Positions 1 through 10,899 of a stretch of 64,000 bases of DNA are shown here, piece after piece. Every line of letters starts with the position of its first letter. Position 1 is the stretch's first letter. Source of the DNA: Papio anubis. Taxonomy: Eukaryota; Chordata; Mammalia; Primates; Cercopithecidae. Made by a program: the position numbers and the translations under genes. Location: contig NC_044995.1 in the NCBI RefSeq assembly GCF_008728515.1, forward strand, positions 40,567,536 through 40,631,535, in the 5' to 3' direction. The notes under the pieces are model-generated. The model saw nothing but the letters and a program-made list of their open reading frames with translations, did no database searches and was not told the DNA's origin.

Positions 1-63
1 AGGGCAGGAACCTGTAAGGCCAAGAGTCCTGTAGCTGTATGCCTTTGGTCACTGGGCTTTTCT

Positions 64-193
64 TTTTTCTTTTGAGACAGAATCTTGCTCCAGGCTGTTG
101 CCCAGGCTGGAGTGCAGTGGGGTGATCATGGCTCACTGCAGCCACGACCTCCCTGCCTCAAGTGATCCTCCCACCTTAGCCTCCCAAGTAGCA
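64..193 (-). mobile_element. 5'-truncated Alu with 17-bp target-site duplication
   Basis: Only the 3' part of the right monomer is present. Exact direct repeat ggtcactgggcttttct at 47-63 and 194-210. Confidence 0.93.
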
Positions 194-210
194 GGTCACT
201 GGGCTTTTCT

Positions 211-615
211 CCATGATGATAGATGTAGTTAGCATTTCAGGACCAAAAACATTCTGTATGTGGGCACTGAAGACCTCCAGGCCCAGATCCTGCAGTCTGT
301 AGCCCACTTTGCCCCCATACCTCCCCACCCTAACCACATCAGCTTCACATTGCCCCACCCCGGTCCCCTCTCTGTCCAGCCCTGGGCTGGGGTGTGTCGG
401 GGTCCAGGTCCTGCATGGATTGGGGGAAGGGGGATGGCTCAAATGGGAGAAAATAGCTTACACTTTAATTAATCTAATGAGTGTTTGTCGAATCGCCTGC
501 TTCTTGGAACATGTAGAACTAAGCAAGATGTTCACAGAGGAGTGATGCCTCCTGGACCACGGGCGCTGTTCACAGCCAGGAGTGTGTCCTTCCACACCTT
601 TCTTTAAGAGGTCGA
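211..615. other. Unique intergenic sequence
   Basis: No gene or repeat recognised. Short open frames on both strands show no family signal. Confidence 0.5.
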
Positions 616-908
616 GGCCGGGTGCGGTGGCTCACACCTGTAAGCCCAGCACTCTGGGAGGCCGAGGTGGGCAGATCACGAGGTCAGGAGATGGAGATCA
701 TCCTGGCTAATGCGGTGAAACCCTGTTGCTATTAAAAATACAAAAAAATTAGCTGGGTGTGGTGGTAGGTGCCTGTAGTCCCAGCTACTCGGGAGGCTGA
801 GGCAGGAGAATCTCTTGAACCTGGGAGGTGGAGGTTGCAGTGAGCTGAGATCGCGCCACTGCACTCTAGCCTGGGAGACAGAGGGAGACTCCGTCTCAAA
901 AAAAAAAA
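616..908 (+). mobile_element. Alu (AluS-like), full length
   Basis: Starts ggccgggtgcggtgg, ends with A-tail. Both monomers present. Confidence 0.95.
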
Positions 909-951
909 GTCATTTGAAATAAGGAGCCTCAGAGCCAAAGGCTGAGGGCCT

Positions 952-1180
952 GGAAATGGGGGCACAAAAGAGGGTGATAAACGGGCATGCAAGAGAGCAT
1001 GGGAAAATGTAGGGGGCAAAAGAGGGCTGGGAAATGCGGACTCAAGGGAAGGCAGGAAAATGGGGGTGCAAAGGAGGGTGCAGAGAAGGGGGACGCAAAA
1101 AACTTGGCTGCAAATGAGCAATGGGAAAATGGGCTTAAAGGACGGTGGGAAAATGAGGCTCAGATACAAGAGAGCTGGGT
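952..1180 (+). repeat. Degenerate purine-rich ~27-bp minisatellite
   Basis: Repeats of the form 'tgggaaaatgnggg' + 'gcaaaagaggg' recur about seven times with indels. The strand is strongly purine-biased. It explains the open 158-codon forward frame starting at 987, which is therefore not a gene. Confidence 0.7.
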
Positions 1181-1182
1181 GA

Positions 1183-1194
1183 GTAGCAGAGGGC
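1183..1194 (+). promoter_or_regulatory. CTCF-like core motif (forward)
   Basis: GTAGCAGAGGGC followed by GCTG matches the CTCF core CCASYAGRKGGC at 10 of 12 positions. It is in non-repeat DNA at the edge of a CpG-rich patch. Confidence 0.5.
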
Positions 1195-1455
1195 GCTGTA
1201 GACGGGGAGAGCTCCTGGAAGGAACTGGCCGGAAAGGAATCTGGGCCGGCTGCACGCGGCCCCGCCCCTCGACCGCCCAGCCCCTCGACCCTCCCGGCTT
1301 CACTGCAAAGCCGCCATCTGCAGCCTCGCGCGTCTCCTGGCGGCGGCCCGTGGAAGCGCGGCCCTGCGTGCAGGGGCTGGGCCAGGACTCTCCCTGTCAA
1401 ACACGTCCAAATGTGCCCTGGGGCCCCAGGGACGCCGCCCAGCCCGTCAGCGTCA
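1190..1455. promoter_or_regulatory. Small CpG-rich patch, possible distal promoter or enhancer
   Basis: Contains ggccccgcccctcgaccgc, gcctcgcgcgtctcctggcg and other CpGs in otherwise CpG-poor DNA. In human the next gene beyond DOCK6 is TSPAN16, whose 5' end lies roughly this far away. I see no TSPAN16 coding sequence, so assignment is open. Confidence 0.4.
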
Positions 1456-1567
1456 GGAAATGAAGCAGGAATAACTTCCCGTGCCCCAGATCCCTACATC
1501 ACACACCCACGGAATTGATGCGAACAGACAGATTATGCAGGCATCCGACGAATTACAAATGCAAGAT

Positions 1568-1574
<7 letters not shown>

Positions 1575-1602
<28 letters not shown>

Positions 1603-1721
1603 GTAGAGACGCGGTCTCGCTATGTTGCCTAGGCTGATCTCTAACTCCTGGGTTCAAGCCATCCTCCTGCCTCGGCCTCCTAAAATGCTGGGATTACAGG
1701 GATGAGCCACTGCGCCCGGCC
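1575..1721 (-). mobile_element. Alu left monomer with its own A-tail
   Basis: T-run joins directly to 'agtagagacgcggtctcgc', so the right monomer is missing: a free-left-monomer or internally primed copy. Confidence 0.85.
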
Positions 1722-1926
1722 AGGACTTTTAGTATCATTGTCAAAATAACAGAAGGGCCATTCCAATCCATCCTTATGGTGTGTTGAGACATTTATTTCT
1801 CCACATGCTTGGTCTCCTTTTTTATTCTTAGGAGATTAAAACTGTTTAATTTTTAATTATGTGGGCACATAGTAGGTGTATATATTTACAGGGATGAGGG
1901 ATATTTTTTAAAAGCACAATTAACCA

Positions 1927-2193
1927 GCCGGGCGCGGTGGCTCACGACTGTAATCCCAGCACTTTGGGAGGCCCAGGCGGGCGGATCACGAGGTCAGGAG
2001 ATCGAGACCATCCTGGCTAACACGGTGAAACCCCATCTCTACTAAAAATACAGAAAAAAATTAGTGCAGTGGCGGGCGCCTGTAGGCAGGAGAATGGCGT
2101 GAACCCGGGAGGCGGAGCTTGCAGTGAGCCGAGATCGCGCCACTGCACTCCAGCCTGGGCGACAGAACGAGACTCAGTCTCAAAAAAAAAAAA
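1927..2193 (+). mobile_element. Alu (AluY/S-like) with ~25-bp internal deletion
   Basis: The usual 'cccagctactcgggaggctg' of the right monomer is absent ('gcctgtaggcaggagaatgg'). Confidence 0.9.
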
Positions 2194-2262
2194 AGCATAA
2201 TTAACCAAAAAATGAAATGTGTTGAATACAATCACACACAGAATACTTATGTCAACGACCCC

Positions 2263-2535
2263 TCCTTTTTTTTTTTTTTTTTCTTTTTTAATTTTCAGAC
2301 AGTCTGCAACCTCTGCCTGCCAGGTTCAAGCAGTTCTCCTGCCTCAGCGTCCTCAGTAGCTGGGATTAGAGGCACAGCGCCACCACGCCCGGCTAATTTT
2401 TGTATTTTTAGTAGAGATGGGGTTTCACCATGTTGGCCAGGCTGGTCTCGAACCCCTAACCTCAAGTGATCCACTCCCCACCCCCTCAGCCTCCCAAAGT
2501 GCTGGGATTATAGGTGTGAGCCACCGTGCCCGGCC
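2263..2535 (-). mobile_element. Alu with deletion in the right monomer
   Basis: Long T-run then 'cagacagtctgcaacctctg', missing about 40 bases of the 3' monomer. Confidence 0.9.
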
Positions 2536-3220
2536 TGAACTCCCCCCTTCTTAAATTGATGTGTTTGTTGCCAAGGGCAACAATTGGGTGTTTGGGAGCA
2601 TTGAACAACAAATAGCAAATGAATGAGACCTGAGCTTGCGCCCACCCTTCAAGGTCAGAGAGGAGCGCGGCAATAGGCTCACCTGCTCGTTTGTTCACGT
2701 AAACTTTGCAGCAGAGGTGTATTTGTCTGTTGTTGCCTCACAAAACCTGGATCCATCCTTGACAAAGGGGCATTTTATGGTTTCAGGTATTTTAGTAGCC
2801 ATCGTTGGGGAAGGAGGCAAATCAGAATGCACCATCCAACAAAAAAGTCTGGGACACACAAAAGAAAGGTGCCTGTCCTTGCAGAGGTTGGTCCACACCC
2901 TTGGCATCAGTCACTCATTCTAGGAGTTTCCAGGTCGTGCATCTCAGCGCTCACTGGGGACGAGCACAGAAGTGTCACTAAGTTTCAGCATCAGGGACTG
3001 ACATCACTGTGGCAGTAGAGGATCTTGATGGTCATCATTGTTACCAAATGAAAAAAAAAAGCAAACAGCATTTCCACCATTAGGAATTTTTTTGTTTGGC
3101 TGTTTTTTTTAAAAAATTGCATTTATTTCCCAATGTTCACATTCTGCCTTATAGTTAAAGCTTTGTGCTCTGTATGGTGGGTTGGGAGGCACTGAGGAGT
3201 GATCAGAAGACCCCTGTCAG
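2536..3220. other. Unique intergenic sequence
   Basis: No recognised gene; short mixed frames only. Confidence 0.5.
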
Positions 3221-3512
3221 GCCGGCCGAGGTGGCTCATGCCTGTAATCCCAGCACTTTGGGAGGCCGAGGCGGGTGGATCACCTGAGGTCAGGAGTTCA
3301 AGACCAGCCTTGGCCAACATGGGGAAACTCCGTCTCTACTAAAATACAAAATTAGCCGGGATGTAGTGGCGGGGGCCTGTAATCCCAGCTACTCAGGAGG
3401 CTGAGACAGGATAATCGCTTGAGTTGGAGAGGTGGAGGTTGCAGTGAGCCGAGACGGCACCACTGCACTCCAGCCTGGGCAACAAAGCGAGACTCTGTCT
3501 CAAAAAAAAAAA
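3221..3512 (+). mobile_element. Alu (AluS-like)
   Basis: Flanked by aagacccctgtc / aagactcctgtc, a target duplication with one change. Confidence 0.93.
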
Positions 3513-3658
3513 GACTCCTGTCCTACATGAACACTCACTGCTTTCCCAGTTCCTCTCTCTTGCTACATAAATAAAGATCTGCAATTTCTACCCCTTCAGC
3601 TATCTTAGCATCTGGCTGGAAAAGAGGGGAGTGAAATTAAGGAGCACCGGGAGATGGG

Positions 3659-3963
3659 TTTTTTTGTTTGTTTGTTTTTTAAGACAGGGTCTCGCTTTGT
3701 CTCCCAGGCTGGAAGTACAGTAGTGTGATCTCAGCTCCCTGCGACCTCGCCCTCCTGGGCTCAAGCTATCCTCCCGCTTAAGCCTTTTGAGTAACTGGGA
3801 CCAATGGCACGTGCCACCACACCCAGCTAATTTTTTTATTTTTTGTAGAGACAGGGGTCTCGCTATGTTTCCCAGATTGGTCTCGAACTCCTGGGCTCAA
3901 GCAATCCTCCTGACTTAGCCTCTCAAAGCGCTGGGATTACAGGTGTGAGCCACCGCACCCAGT
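3659..3963 (-). mobile_element. Alu (AluJ-like)
   Basis: Diverged, ends 'gtgagccaccgcacccagtc'. Confidence 0.9.
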
Positions 3964-4276
3964 CGAGATCCTTAATAATATTAAAAATATTTAGTATATA
4001 AGATATACCCAGGCAGTGATGAGAAGGGTGGGTCTCAGAGGTATCAACCTTGAAGGGTTAGGAGGACTGAAGGGTCCTGATGAGAGTTCAGGAAGCAGCG
4101 AGTGGCCCCAGACCAGTGTGTGCAGGTGACACACCTCGAGGGGGGCTTCTGCTCTTGTTAGCATGGGGGATAGGATTATAATTCCCTCTGTTGTCTGGGC
4201 TGCTGGTCCCAGGGTGGCCAAGACTGCTCCCGTCCCATATTCCTCAAGTCTCTCACTTAAACACATTGAAAAGGTT

Positions 4277-4571
4277 GGCCAGGTGCAGTGGCTCATGCCT
4301 GTAATCCCAGCACTTTGGGAGGCCGAGGCGGACGGATCACTTGAGGTCGGGATTTTGAGACCAGCCCGGCCAACATGGTGAAACCCCATCTTTACTAAAA
4401 ATGCAAAAATTAGCTGGGCGTGGTGGCGCACACCTGTAATCCCAGCTACGCAGGAGGCTGAGGCAAGACAATCACTTGAACCTGGGAGGCAGAGGTTGCA
4501 GTGAGCTGAGGTCTTGCCACCGCACACACCAGCCTGGGCAACACAGTGAGACTCTGTCTCAAAAAAAAAAA
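4277..4571 (+). mobile_element. Alu (AluS-like)
   Basis: Complete, both monomers and A-tail. The long reverse frame across it (3991-4527) is Alu-derived. Confidence 0.95.
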
Positions 4572-5012
4572 GCTCATAAATAACTTCTGGAGATTTTATT
4601 ACAGGCAGACCTGTAACAACCGCAAATGGACTTTTAAAACCTTGTGGGGAATGTTTCTCCTTCTAGGAATTCCTACTACAGATTTATTCAAACGCACATA
4701 GGCCAAGAGTTGGCAGATTTTTCTGGAAAGAGCCAGAGAGTAAATATTTTCAGCTTTGCGGACCATACCGTCTCTGTTGGGACTCTGCTATTGCAGCCAT
4801 AGAAAATATGTAAATGGACAGTATGTAAATATATGTAAATGAACAAGTGTGACTCTGTCAAAATAAAATGTTATTTATAATATGAGATGGTTTTGTTATT
4901 TACAAAAACGGGTGGCAGAATGTAGTTTTGCTAACGCCTGCTCTTAGGCCTAGCTTGATTTGTGAATGATTGGAAACAACAACTTAAATGCCCTTTGTTT
5001 TTGTTTTTTGGG
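4572..5012. other. A/T-rich unique or old-repeat sequence
   Basis: Contains 'ggtggcagaatgtagttttg' and 'aaagccagagagtaaatat', suggestive of an old interspersed repeat; not assignable. Confidence 0.4.
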
Positions 5013-5300
5013 GTTTTTTTTTAGAAGTCTCACTCTGTCCCCCAGGCCGAGGGCTGTGGCGCCAATCTCAGCTCACTGCAATCTCCGCTTTCTGGGTTCA
5101 AGCGATTCTCCTGCCTCGGCCTCCCTAGTAGGTGGGACTACAGGCGTGCCCCACCACACCCAGCTAATTTTTGTATTTCTGGTAGAGACGGGGTTTCACC
5201 ATGTTGACCAGGCTGGTCTCGATCTCCTGACCTCAGGTGATCCACCCACCTCGGCCTCCCAAAGTGCTGAGATTACAGCCATGAGCCATCGTGCCTGACC
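5013..5300 (-). mobile_element. Alu (AluS-like) with exact target-site duplication
   Basis: aaatgccctttg at 4986-4997 and 5303-5314. Confidence 0.95.
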
Positions 5301-5398
5301 TGAAATGCCCTTTGAACGTATTAACAGCTGATTAAGTATAAAATTGTCCAATTAGAGGAAAAGATGCTCAAAAGCTGAGAAAATGAATGCAGAATTCT

Positions 5399-5703
5399 TT
5401 TTTGTTTTTTTGGAGACAGGATCTCACTGTGCTGCTCAGGCTGGAGCACAGTGATTTGATCATAGTTCATTGTAGCTTCAAACTCCAGGGCTCAAGTGAT
5501 CCTCCCGCCTCAGCCTCCTGAGTAGCTGAGACTACAGGCACACACTGCTGCACCTGCCTTTTTTTTTTTTTCATTTTTGGTAGAGACAGGCTCTAGCAAT
5601 GATCTTGAACTCCTGGGCTGGTTTTGAACTCCCGCACTCAAGTGATCTGCCTGCCTCAACCTCCCAAAATCCTGGGATTACAGGCGTGAGCCACCACACC
5701 TGC
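5399..5703 (-). mobile_element. Alu (AluJ-like)
   Basis: Old copy with a disrupted middle ('tagagacaggctctagcaat'). Confidence 0.88.
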
Positions 5704-5736
5704 GCAAATTCTTAACTAAAAGAATTGACAATGGGA

Positions 5737-6039
5737 GCCAGGCACGGTGGCTCACACCTGTAATCCCTGCTCTTTGGGAGGCCAAGGCTGGCAGATCACT
5801 TGAGGTCAGGAGTTCGAGACCGGCCTGGCCAACATGGTGAAACCCCGTCCCTACTAAAAATACAAAAATTAGCTGGATATGGTGGCAGGCGCCTGTAATC
5901 CTGGCTACTTGGGAGGCTGAGGCCGGAGAATCGTGTGAACCCGGGAGACGGAGGTTGCAGTGAGCGGAGATCGCTCCACTGCACTCCAGCCTGGGCAACA
6001 GAGCGAAACTCTGTCTCAAGACAAAAAAAAAAAAAAAAA
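5737..6039 (+). mobile_element. Alu (AluS-like)
   Basis: Complete; inserted next to an L1 3' fragment. Confidence 0.95.
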
Positions 6040-6261
6040 GACAAATACTGCATGATTCCACTCATTTGAGGTCCCTAAAGTCATCAAATTCATAAAGACA
6101 GAAAATAGAATGGTAGGTGCCAGGGAATGGAGAGGAGGGTGGGGAGTAAGTATTTTATGGTGACAGAGTTTCAGTTTGGAAAGATGAGAAAGTTCTGGAG
6201 ATGGATGATGGTGATGGCTGCACAGCAATGTGAATGTGCTTAATGCTGCTGAACTGCCCTT

Positions 6262-6581
6262 TTCTTTTTTTTTTCTTTTTTTTTTTTTTTTTGAGACAGA
6301 GTCTTGCTCTGTTGCCAAAGTTGGAGTGCAGGGGCGTGATCTCGCAATCTTAGCTCACTGCAACCTCCACCTTCTGGGTTCAAGCAACTCTCCTGCCTCA
6401 GCCTCCTAAGTAGCTGGGACTACAGGAGGGCACCACCACACCCCGCTAATTTTTCTATTTTTAATGGAGACAGGGTTTTGCCATGTTAACCAGGCTGACT
6501 TCGAACTCCTTGCCTCAAAATCTACCCGCCTCAGTCTCCCAAAGCACTGGGGTTTACAGGCGTGAGCCTCCACACCCAGCC
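6262..6581 (-). mobile_element. Alu, first of a matched pair
   Basis: Shares private variants with the next Alu ('caatcttagctcactgcaac', 'caagcaactctcctgcctca'). Confidence 0.92.
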
Positions 6582-6621
6582 TCTCTCTCTCTCTCTTTTT
6601 TTTTTTTTTTAAACTAACATT

Positions 6622-6927
6622 CTTATTTATTTATTTTTGAGACAGAGTCTTGCTCTGTTGCCAAGGCTGGTATGCAGTGGTGTGATCTTACAATCTTAGC
6701 TCACTGCAACCTCCCCCTTCTGGGTTCAAGCAACTCTCCTGCCTCAGCCTCCTGAATAGCTGGGACTACAGGAGTGCACCACCACACCCGGCTAATTTTT
6801 GTAGTTTTAGTAGAGACGGGGTTCCACCACGTTGCCCAGGCTGGTCTCCAACTCCCCACCTCAAGTGATCCGCCCGCCTCGGCCTCCCAAAGTGCTGGAA
6901 TTACAGGTGTGAGCCACCACACCCGAC
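6622..6927 (-). mobile_element. Alu, second of a matched pair
   Basis: Same orientation and same unusual variants as its neighbour; separated by a CT/T tract. Confidence 0.92.
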
Positions 6928-7327
6928 ATGAACTGTACACTTAAAATGGTTAAAATGACAAAATTTTAAGTTATGTATATTTTGCCACAATAGAAAAGAA
7001 ATAAATGTTGTAAAAGGAACAGGACTACAAGGCCTCCTGGTGGGAAGAGAGGGAAATAACTCAGCCCAGAACCTGCTAATGTTCTTGCAGTTCCTATAGA
7101 ACTTGATGTCCAACTCTGGTTACCTTGGGCACCATAGTGGGTTAAGTCATGTCACCACAAAATTCATATCCACCGGGAGCCTCAGATGAGACCTTATTGG
7201 AAAACAAGGTCTTTGCAGATGTCATTGGTTAAACATCTTGAGATGAAGTCAGCCTAGATTTAGGTCAGGTCCTAAATCCAATATCTGGTCAATATCTGGT
7301 GTCTTTATAAGACATAGGAGGAGAGGG

Positions 7328-7636
7328 GTTACGGGTGGTGGCTCATGCCTATAATCTCAGCACTTTGGGAGGGCTAGACTGGAGGAGACAGGAGGTTTGA
7401 GGCCTTGAGACAGGAGTTCAAGACCAGCCTGGGCAACATATCAAGACCATGTCTCTACAAAAATAAAAATTAGCCAGGTATGGTGGAGTGCACCTGTAGT
7501 ACTAGCTTCTCTAGAGGCAGAGGCAGGAGGATGGCCTGAGCCCGGGAAGTTGAGGCTGCAGTGAGCTTTGATGGTGCCACTGCACTCCATCCTGGGCAAC
7601 AGAGCAAGACCTTGTCTCAAAAATAAATAAATAAGG
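7328..7636 (+). mobile_element. Alu (AluJ-like)
   Basis: Diverged copy ending in an AAAT tail; interrupts the LTR remnant. Confidence 0.88.
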
Positions 7637-7671
7637 TTGTTAGTTAAAAAAAAAAAAAAGAGAGAGAGAGA

Positions 7672-7964
7672 GGCCAGGTGTGGTGGCTCATGCCTGTAAA
7701 CCCCAGTGCTTTGGGAGACCGAGGCGGGTAGATTTTGAGGCCAGGAGTTCGAGGTCAGCCTGGCTAACATGGCAAAACCCTGTCTCCTTTAAAAATTAGC
7801 TGGGTGCGGTGGCACGCTCCTGTAGTCCCAGCTACTCAGGAGGCTGAGGCAGGAGAATTACTTGAACCCGGGAGGCAGAGGTTGCAGTGAGCTGAGATCG
7901 CACCATTGTACTCCAGCCTGGGTGACAGAGTAAGACTCTGTCTCAAAAAAAAAAAAAAAAAAAA
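7672..7964 (+). mobile_element. Alu (AluS-like)
   Basis: Lies between two parts of the LTR remnant, its A-tail leading into the segment duplicated at 9776. Confidence 0.92.
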
Positions 7965-8215
7965 ATGAAAGAGAAGAGAAAGAGAGACCGGAGAGGAACA
8001 TTTGGACACAGACAGAGGGGAGAAGGCCACAAGATGATGGAAAAGGCAGCAATTGGAGTGACGTGGCCACAAGCCAGCGACCACCAGGGGCCACCAGAAG
8101 TTGGAAGAGGCAAGGAAGGAGTCTTCTCCAGAGCCTTCAGGTGCAGCACAGCTCGGTCGACATCTTACTTTCATACTTCTGGCCTCTGGAACAATGAAAG
8201 AATAAATTTTGGGGA

Positions 8216-8456
8216 GCCGGGTGCGGTGGCTCACACCTGTAATCCCAGCACTTTGGGAGACCAAGGCGGGCGGATCACCTGGGGTCGCGAGTTCGAGATC
8301 GGCCTGACCAACGTGGTGAAACCCCATCTTTACTAAAAATACAAAAATTAGCCAGGTGTGGTGGCGGGCGCCTATAATCCCGAGATCGTGCCACTGCGTT
8401 CCAGCCTGAGAGACACAGGGAGACTCTGTCTCAAAAAAAAAAAAAAAAAAAAAAAA
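8216..8456 (+). mobile_element. Alu with right-monomer deletion
   Basis: 'gcgcctataatcccgagatcg' joins two distant parts, about 70 bases lost. 'gaataaatt' repeats on both sides. Confidence 0.9.
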
Positions 8457-8647
8457 GAATAAATTCTTGTTGTTTTAAGCCAGCAAGCTGGTGATGATTT
8501 GTTATGGCAGTTCCCAAAAATCTAACACGGACAGGAAGCAGTGGGTGGGCGATGACATATTTCAGCTGCCTGTGGGGGCTGAGAAACACAGCACAAGATT
8601 TGGGAAAAGGGTCCACATCCGGTGAAGGAGAACTTTCCTTTCTTCCT

Positions 8648-8880
8648 TTTTTTTTTTTTTTTTTTTGACAAGGTCTCACTCTGTTGACCAGGCTGGAGTA
8701 CAGTGGTGCCATCATAGCTCACTACAGCCTCCAGCTCCTGGGTTCAAGGGATCCTCCGAGCTCAGCCTCCCTAGTAGCTGGGACCACAGCCATGTATGAC
8801 CATACCCGGCTAGTTTTTGTTTTTGTATTATTTGTAGAGAGAGTGTCTCCCTATGTTGCCTAGGCCACCACCCCTGGTCC
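8648..8880 (-). mobile_element. Alu, internally deleted
   Basis: AluJ-like; left monomer cut short ('gttgcctaggccaccacccc'). Confidence 0.85.
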
Positions 8881-8953
8881 CTTTCTTCCTTAAGAAGACA
8901 GAGAATGTTCAGAGCTTGCTGGTGACTTTGAGTTTAAAAAAATCAAGGCACGA

Positions 8954-9257
8954 GGCCAGGCGCGATGGCTCACACCTGTAATCCCAGCACTCCAAGAGGT
9001 CAAGGTGGGAGGATCACTTGAGCCAAGGGGTTTGAGACCAGCTTAGGCAAAATGGTAAAACCCTATCTTTACCAAAAATACAAAAAATAAGCCAGGTGTG
9101 GTGGTGCACGCCTGTGGTCCCAGCTACCCTGGAGCCTGAGGCATGAGAATTGCTTGAACCTGGGAGGCAGAGGATGCAGTGAGCCGAGATCGCGCCACTG
9201 CACTCCAGCTTGGGTGACACAGTGAGATCCTATCTTAAAAAAAAAAAAAAAAAAAAA
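8954..9257 (+). mobile_element. Alu (AluS-like) with target duplication
   Basis: aatcaaggca at 8941-8950 and 9258-9267. Confidence 0.93.
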
Positions 9258-9264
9258 AATCAAG

Positions 9265-9430
9265 GCAAGGTGTGGTGGCTCACACCTGTAATTCCAGCAC
9301 TTCAGGAGGCCGAGGCAGGAGGATCACTTGAGCCCAGAAGGTCAAGGCTGCAGTGATCCATGATGGCACCACTGCACTCCAGCCTGGACAACAGAGTAAG
9401 ACTCTAAAAGAAATAATAATAAAATAAAAT
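9265..9430 (+). mobile_element. Half-length Alu, left start joined to right end
   Basis: Only about 165 bases; the centre is missing. Confidence 0.85.
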
Positions 9431-9485
9431 TTCAAAATATTTTCAGTGGAGAAGTTTAGATTTGAGGCTTCTCTTGAAAAATTCA

Positions 9486-9775
9486 GCCAGGCACGGTGGC
9501 TCATGCCTGTAATCCCAGCACTTTGGGAGGCCAAGGCGGGTGGATCACTTGAAATCAGGAGTTCGAGACCAGCCTGGCCAACATGGTGAAACCCTGTCTC
9601 TACTAAAATACAAAAATAAGCTGGATGTGGTGGTGCACGCCTGTACTCCCAGCTATTCGGGAGGATGAGGCAGGAGAATTGCTTGAACCCAAGAGGCAGA
9701 GGTTTCAGTGAGCTGAGATTGCACCATTGCACTCCAGCCTGGGCGACAAAGCGAGACTCTGTCTCAAAAAAAAGG
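9486..9775 (+). mobile_element. Alu (AluS-like)
   Basis: Complete; followed by the duplicated LTR segment. Confidence 0.93.
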
Positions 9776-9870
9776 GAGAGAGAGAGAGAAAGAGAGACAG
9801 GAGAGGAACATTTAGACACAGACAGAAGGGAGAAGGCCACAAGACATCGGAAGAGGCAGTGATTGGAGCT
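9776..9870 (+). repeat. Second copy of an LTR segment adjoining an Alu
   Basis: About 80 bases from 'agagagacaggagaggaac' to 'ggcagtgattggagc' match 7979-8060 with only a few differences. In both places the segment directly follows a forward Alu A-tail. Confidence 0.8.
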
Positions 9871-9983
9871 ACCACTGCCTCTTATCTCAGCATGCACTAT
9901 GCAGTTATTATTACTGTAATAGGGTAAAAAGACCAAGAAGAAAAAAAAGAATCTGCCTTTATTATTATTATTATTATTATTAT

Positions 9984-10279
9984 TTTATTTTGTTTTTGAG
10001 AGAGAGTCTTGCTCTGTCGTCCAGGCTGGAGTGCAGTAGCGTGATCTCAGCTCACTGCAACCTCCGCCTCCCGAGTTCAAACAATTCTCCTGCCTCAGCC
10101 TTCTGGGTAGCTGGGATTACAGGCATGTGCCACCACTCCCGGTTAATTGTTTGTATTTTTAGTAGAGACGGGGTTTCACCATGTTGGCCAGGCTGGTCTC
10201 AAACTCCTGACTTCAGGTGATCTGCCCGCTTCGGCCTCCCAAAGTGCTGGGATGACAGGTGTGAGTCACTGTGCCCAGC
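9984..10279 (-). mobile_element. Alu (AluS-like) after an (ATT)n tract
   Basis: Complete; T-rich end became ATT repeats. Confidence 0.93.
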
Positions 10280-10296
10280 CTATTATTATTATTCTT

Positions 10297-10427
10297 TTTC
10301 ATAGAGACGGGGTTTCACCATGTTGGCCAGGCTGGTCTCGAACTCCTGGACTCAAGCCATTCACCCATTTTAGCCTCCTAAAGAGCTGGAATTACAGGCA
10401 TGAGTACATTGATTATACTCCTGGCCT
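10297..10427 (-). mobile_element. Alu left monomer fragment
   Basis: 'catagagacggggtttcacc' to 'attacaggcatgagtacatt'. Confidence 0.8.
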
Positions 10428-10899
10428 TACAATTGTTTTTAAAGGGTGACCTGGAGCTCCCGCTGAATTATAGCCCAAGCTGAATTACAACTGCTGTCCT
10501 CAGCTGAGACCTCTGCATTCTTGGGTGGGTTTTCTTGCTGTCTCAGCGGACGCTGCCTGCTGCGCCTGGCGGGAAGAGGGTGGGTGGTGACACTGGGAAC
10601 CAGGATCTCCACTTGGACCGGAGCAAATGAGAGAATCTGGGGAGGAAAAAAAAAAACTCTGAACTGAAACTTAGCCAGGTCCTCAGGGTTCATGGAAAAC
10701 AACCCACCCAACACAGGAATTCTCCTTCCACGCTGTGTTCAGACTGCTTTCTGTGCTTCTCTTTCAGAAGATCTGGGAGAGTTGGTGTATAAATTTCTTG
10801 AAGCCTTTACTTTATGCCAGGTGCTAGAATGATCTAGAATCTTCACTCGCATGCTTAGAGGTAGGTGCTATTGTTATGCTCACTTTACAAACGAGGCTT
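10428..10899. other. Unique intergenic sequence
   Basis: GC-moderate with no gene recognised. Confidence 0.5.

Larger units (their letters stand above)
6040..7010 (+). mobile_element. L1 (L1M-type) 3' end fragment, split by two Alus
   Basis: 'gcatgattccactcatttga', 'gttctggagatggatgatgg' and, after the Alus, 'tgaactgtacacttaaaatg' are typical of mammalian-wide L1 3' ends. The L1 parts are 6040-6258 and 6928-7010. Confidence 0.7.
7130..8530 (+). mobile_element. MaLR/MLT1-like LTR remnant, split by three Alus
   Basis: 'accacaaaattcatatcca', 'aaggtctttgcagatgtcat', 'ggtgtctttataagacatag', 'gaacaatgaaagaataaatt' and 'gttgttttaagccagcaagc' occur in the order expected of an ERVL-MaLR LTR. It is non-coding and long decayed. 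The class call is from memory of the family's pattern. Confidence 0.55.

Noticed and set aside
732..1400. 222-codon reverse open frame
   Set aside because: Its C-terminal half is translated Alu ([20 protein letters not shown]); the rest crosses the purine minisatellite and CpG patch. No family signal.
1..2200. TSPAN16 coding exon at the left edge
   Set aside because: Looked on the minus strand for the tetraspanin N terminus; none seen.
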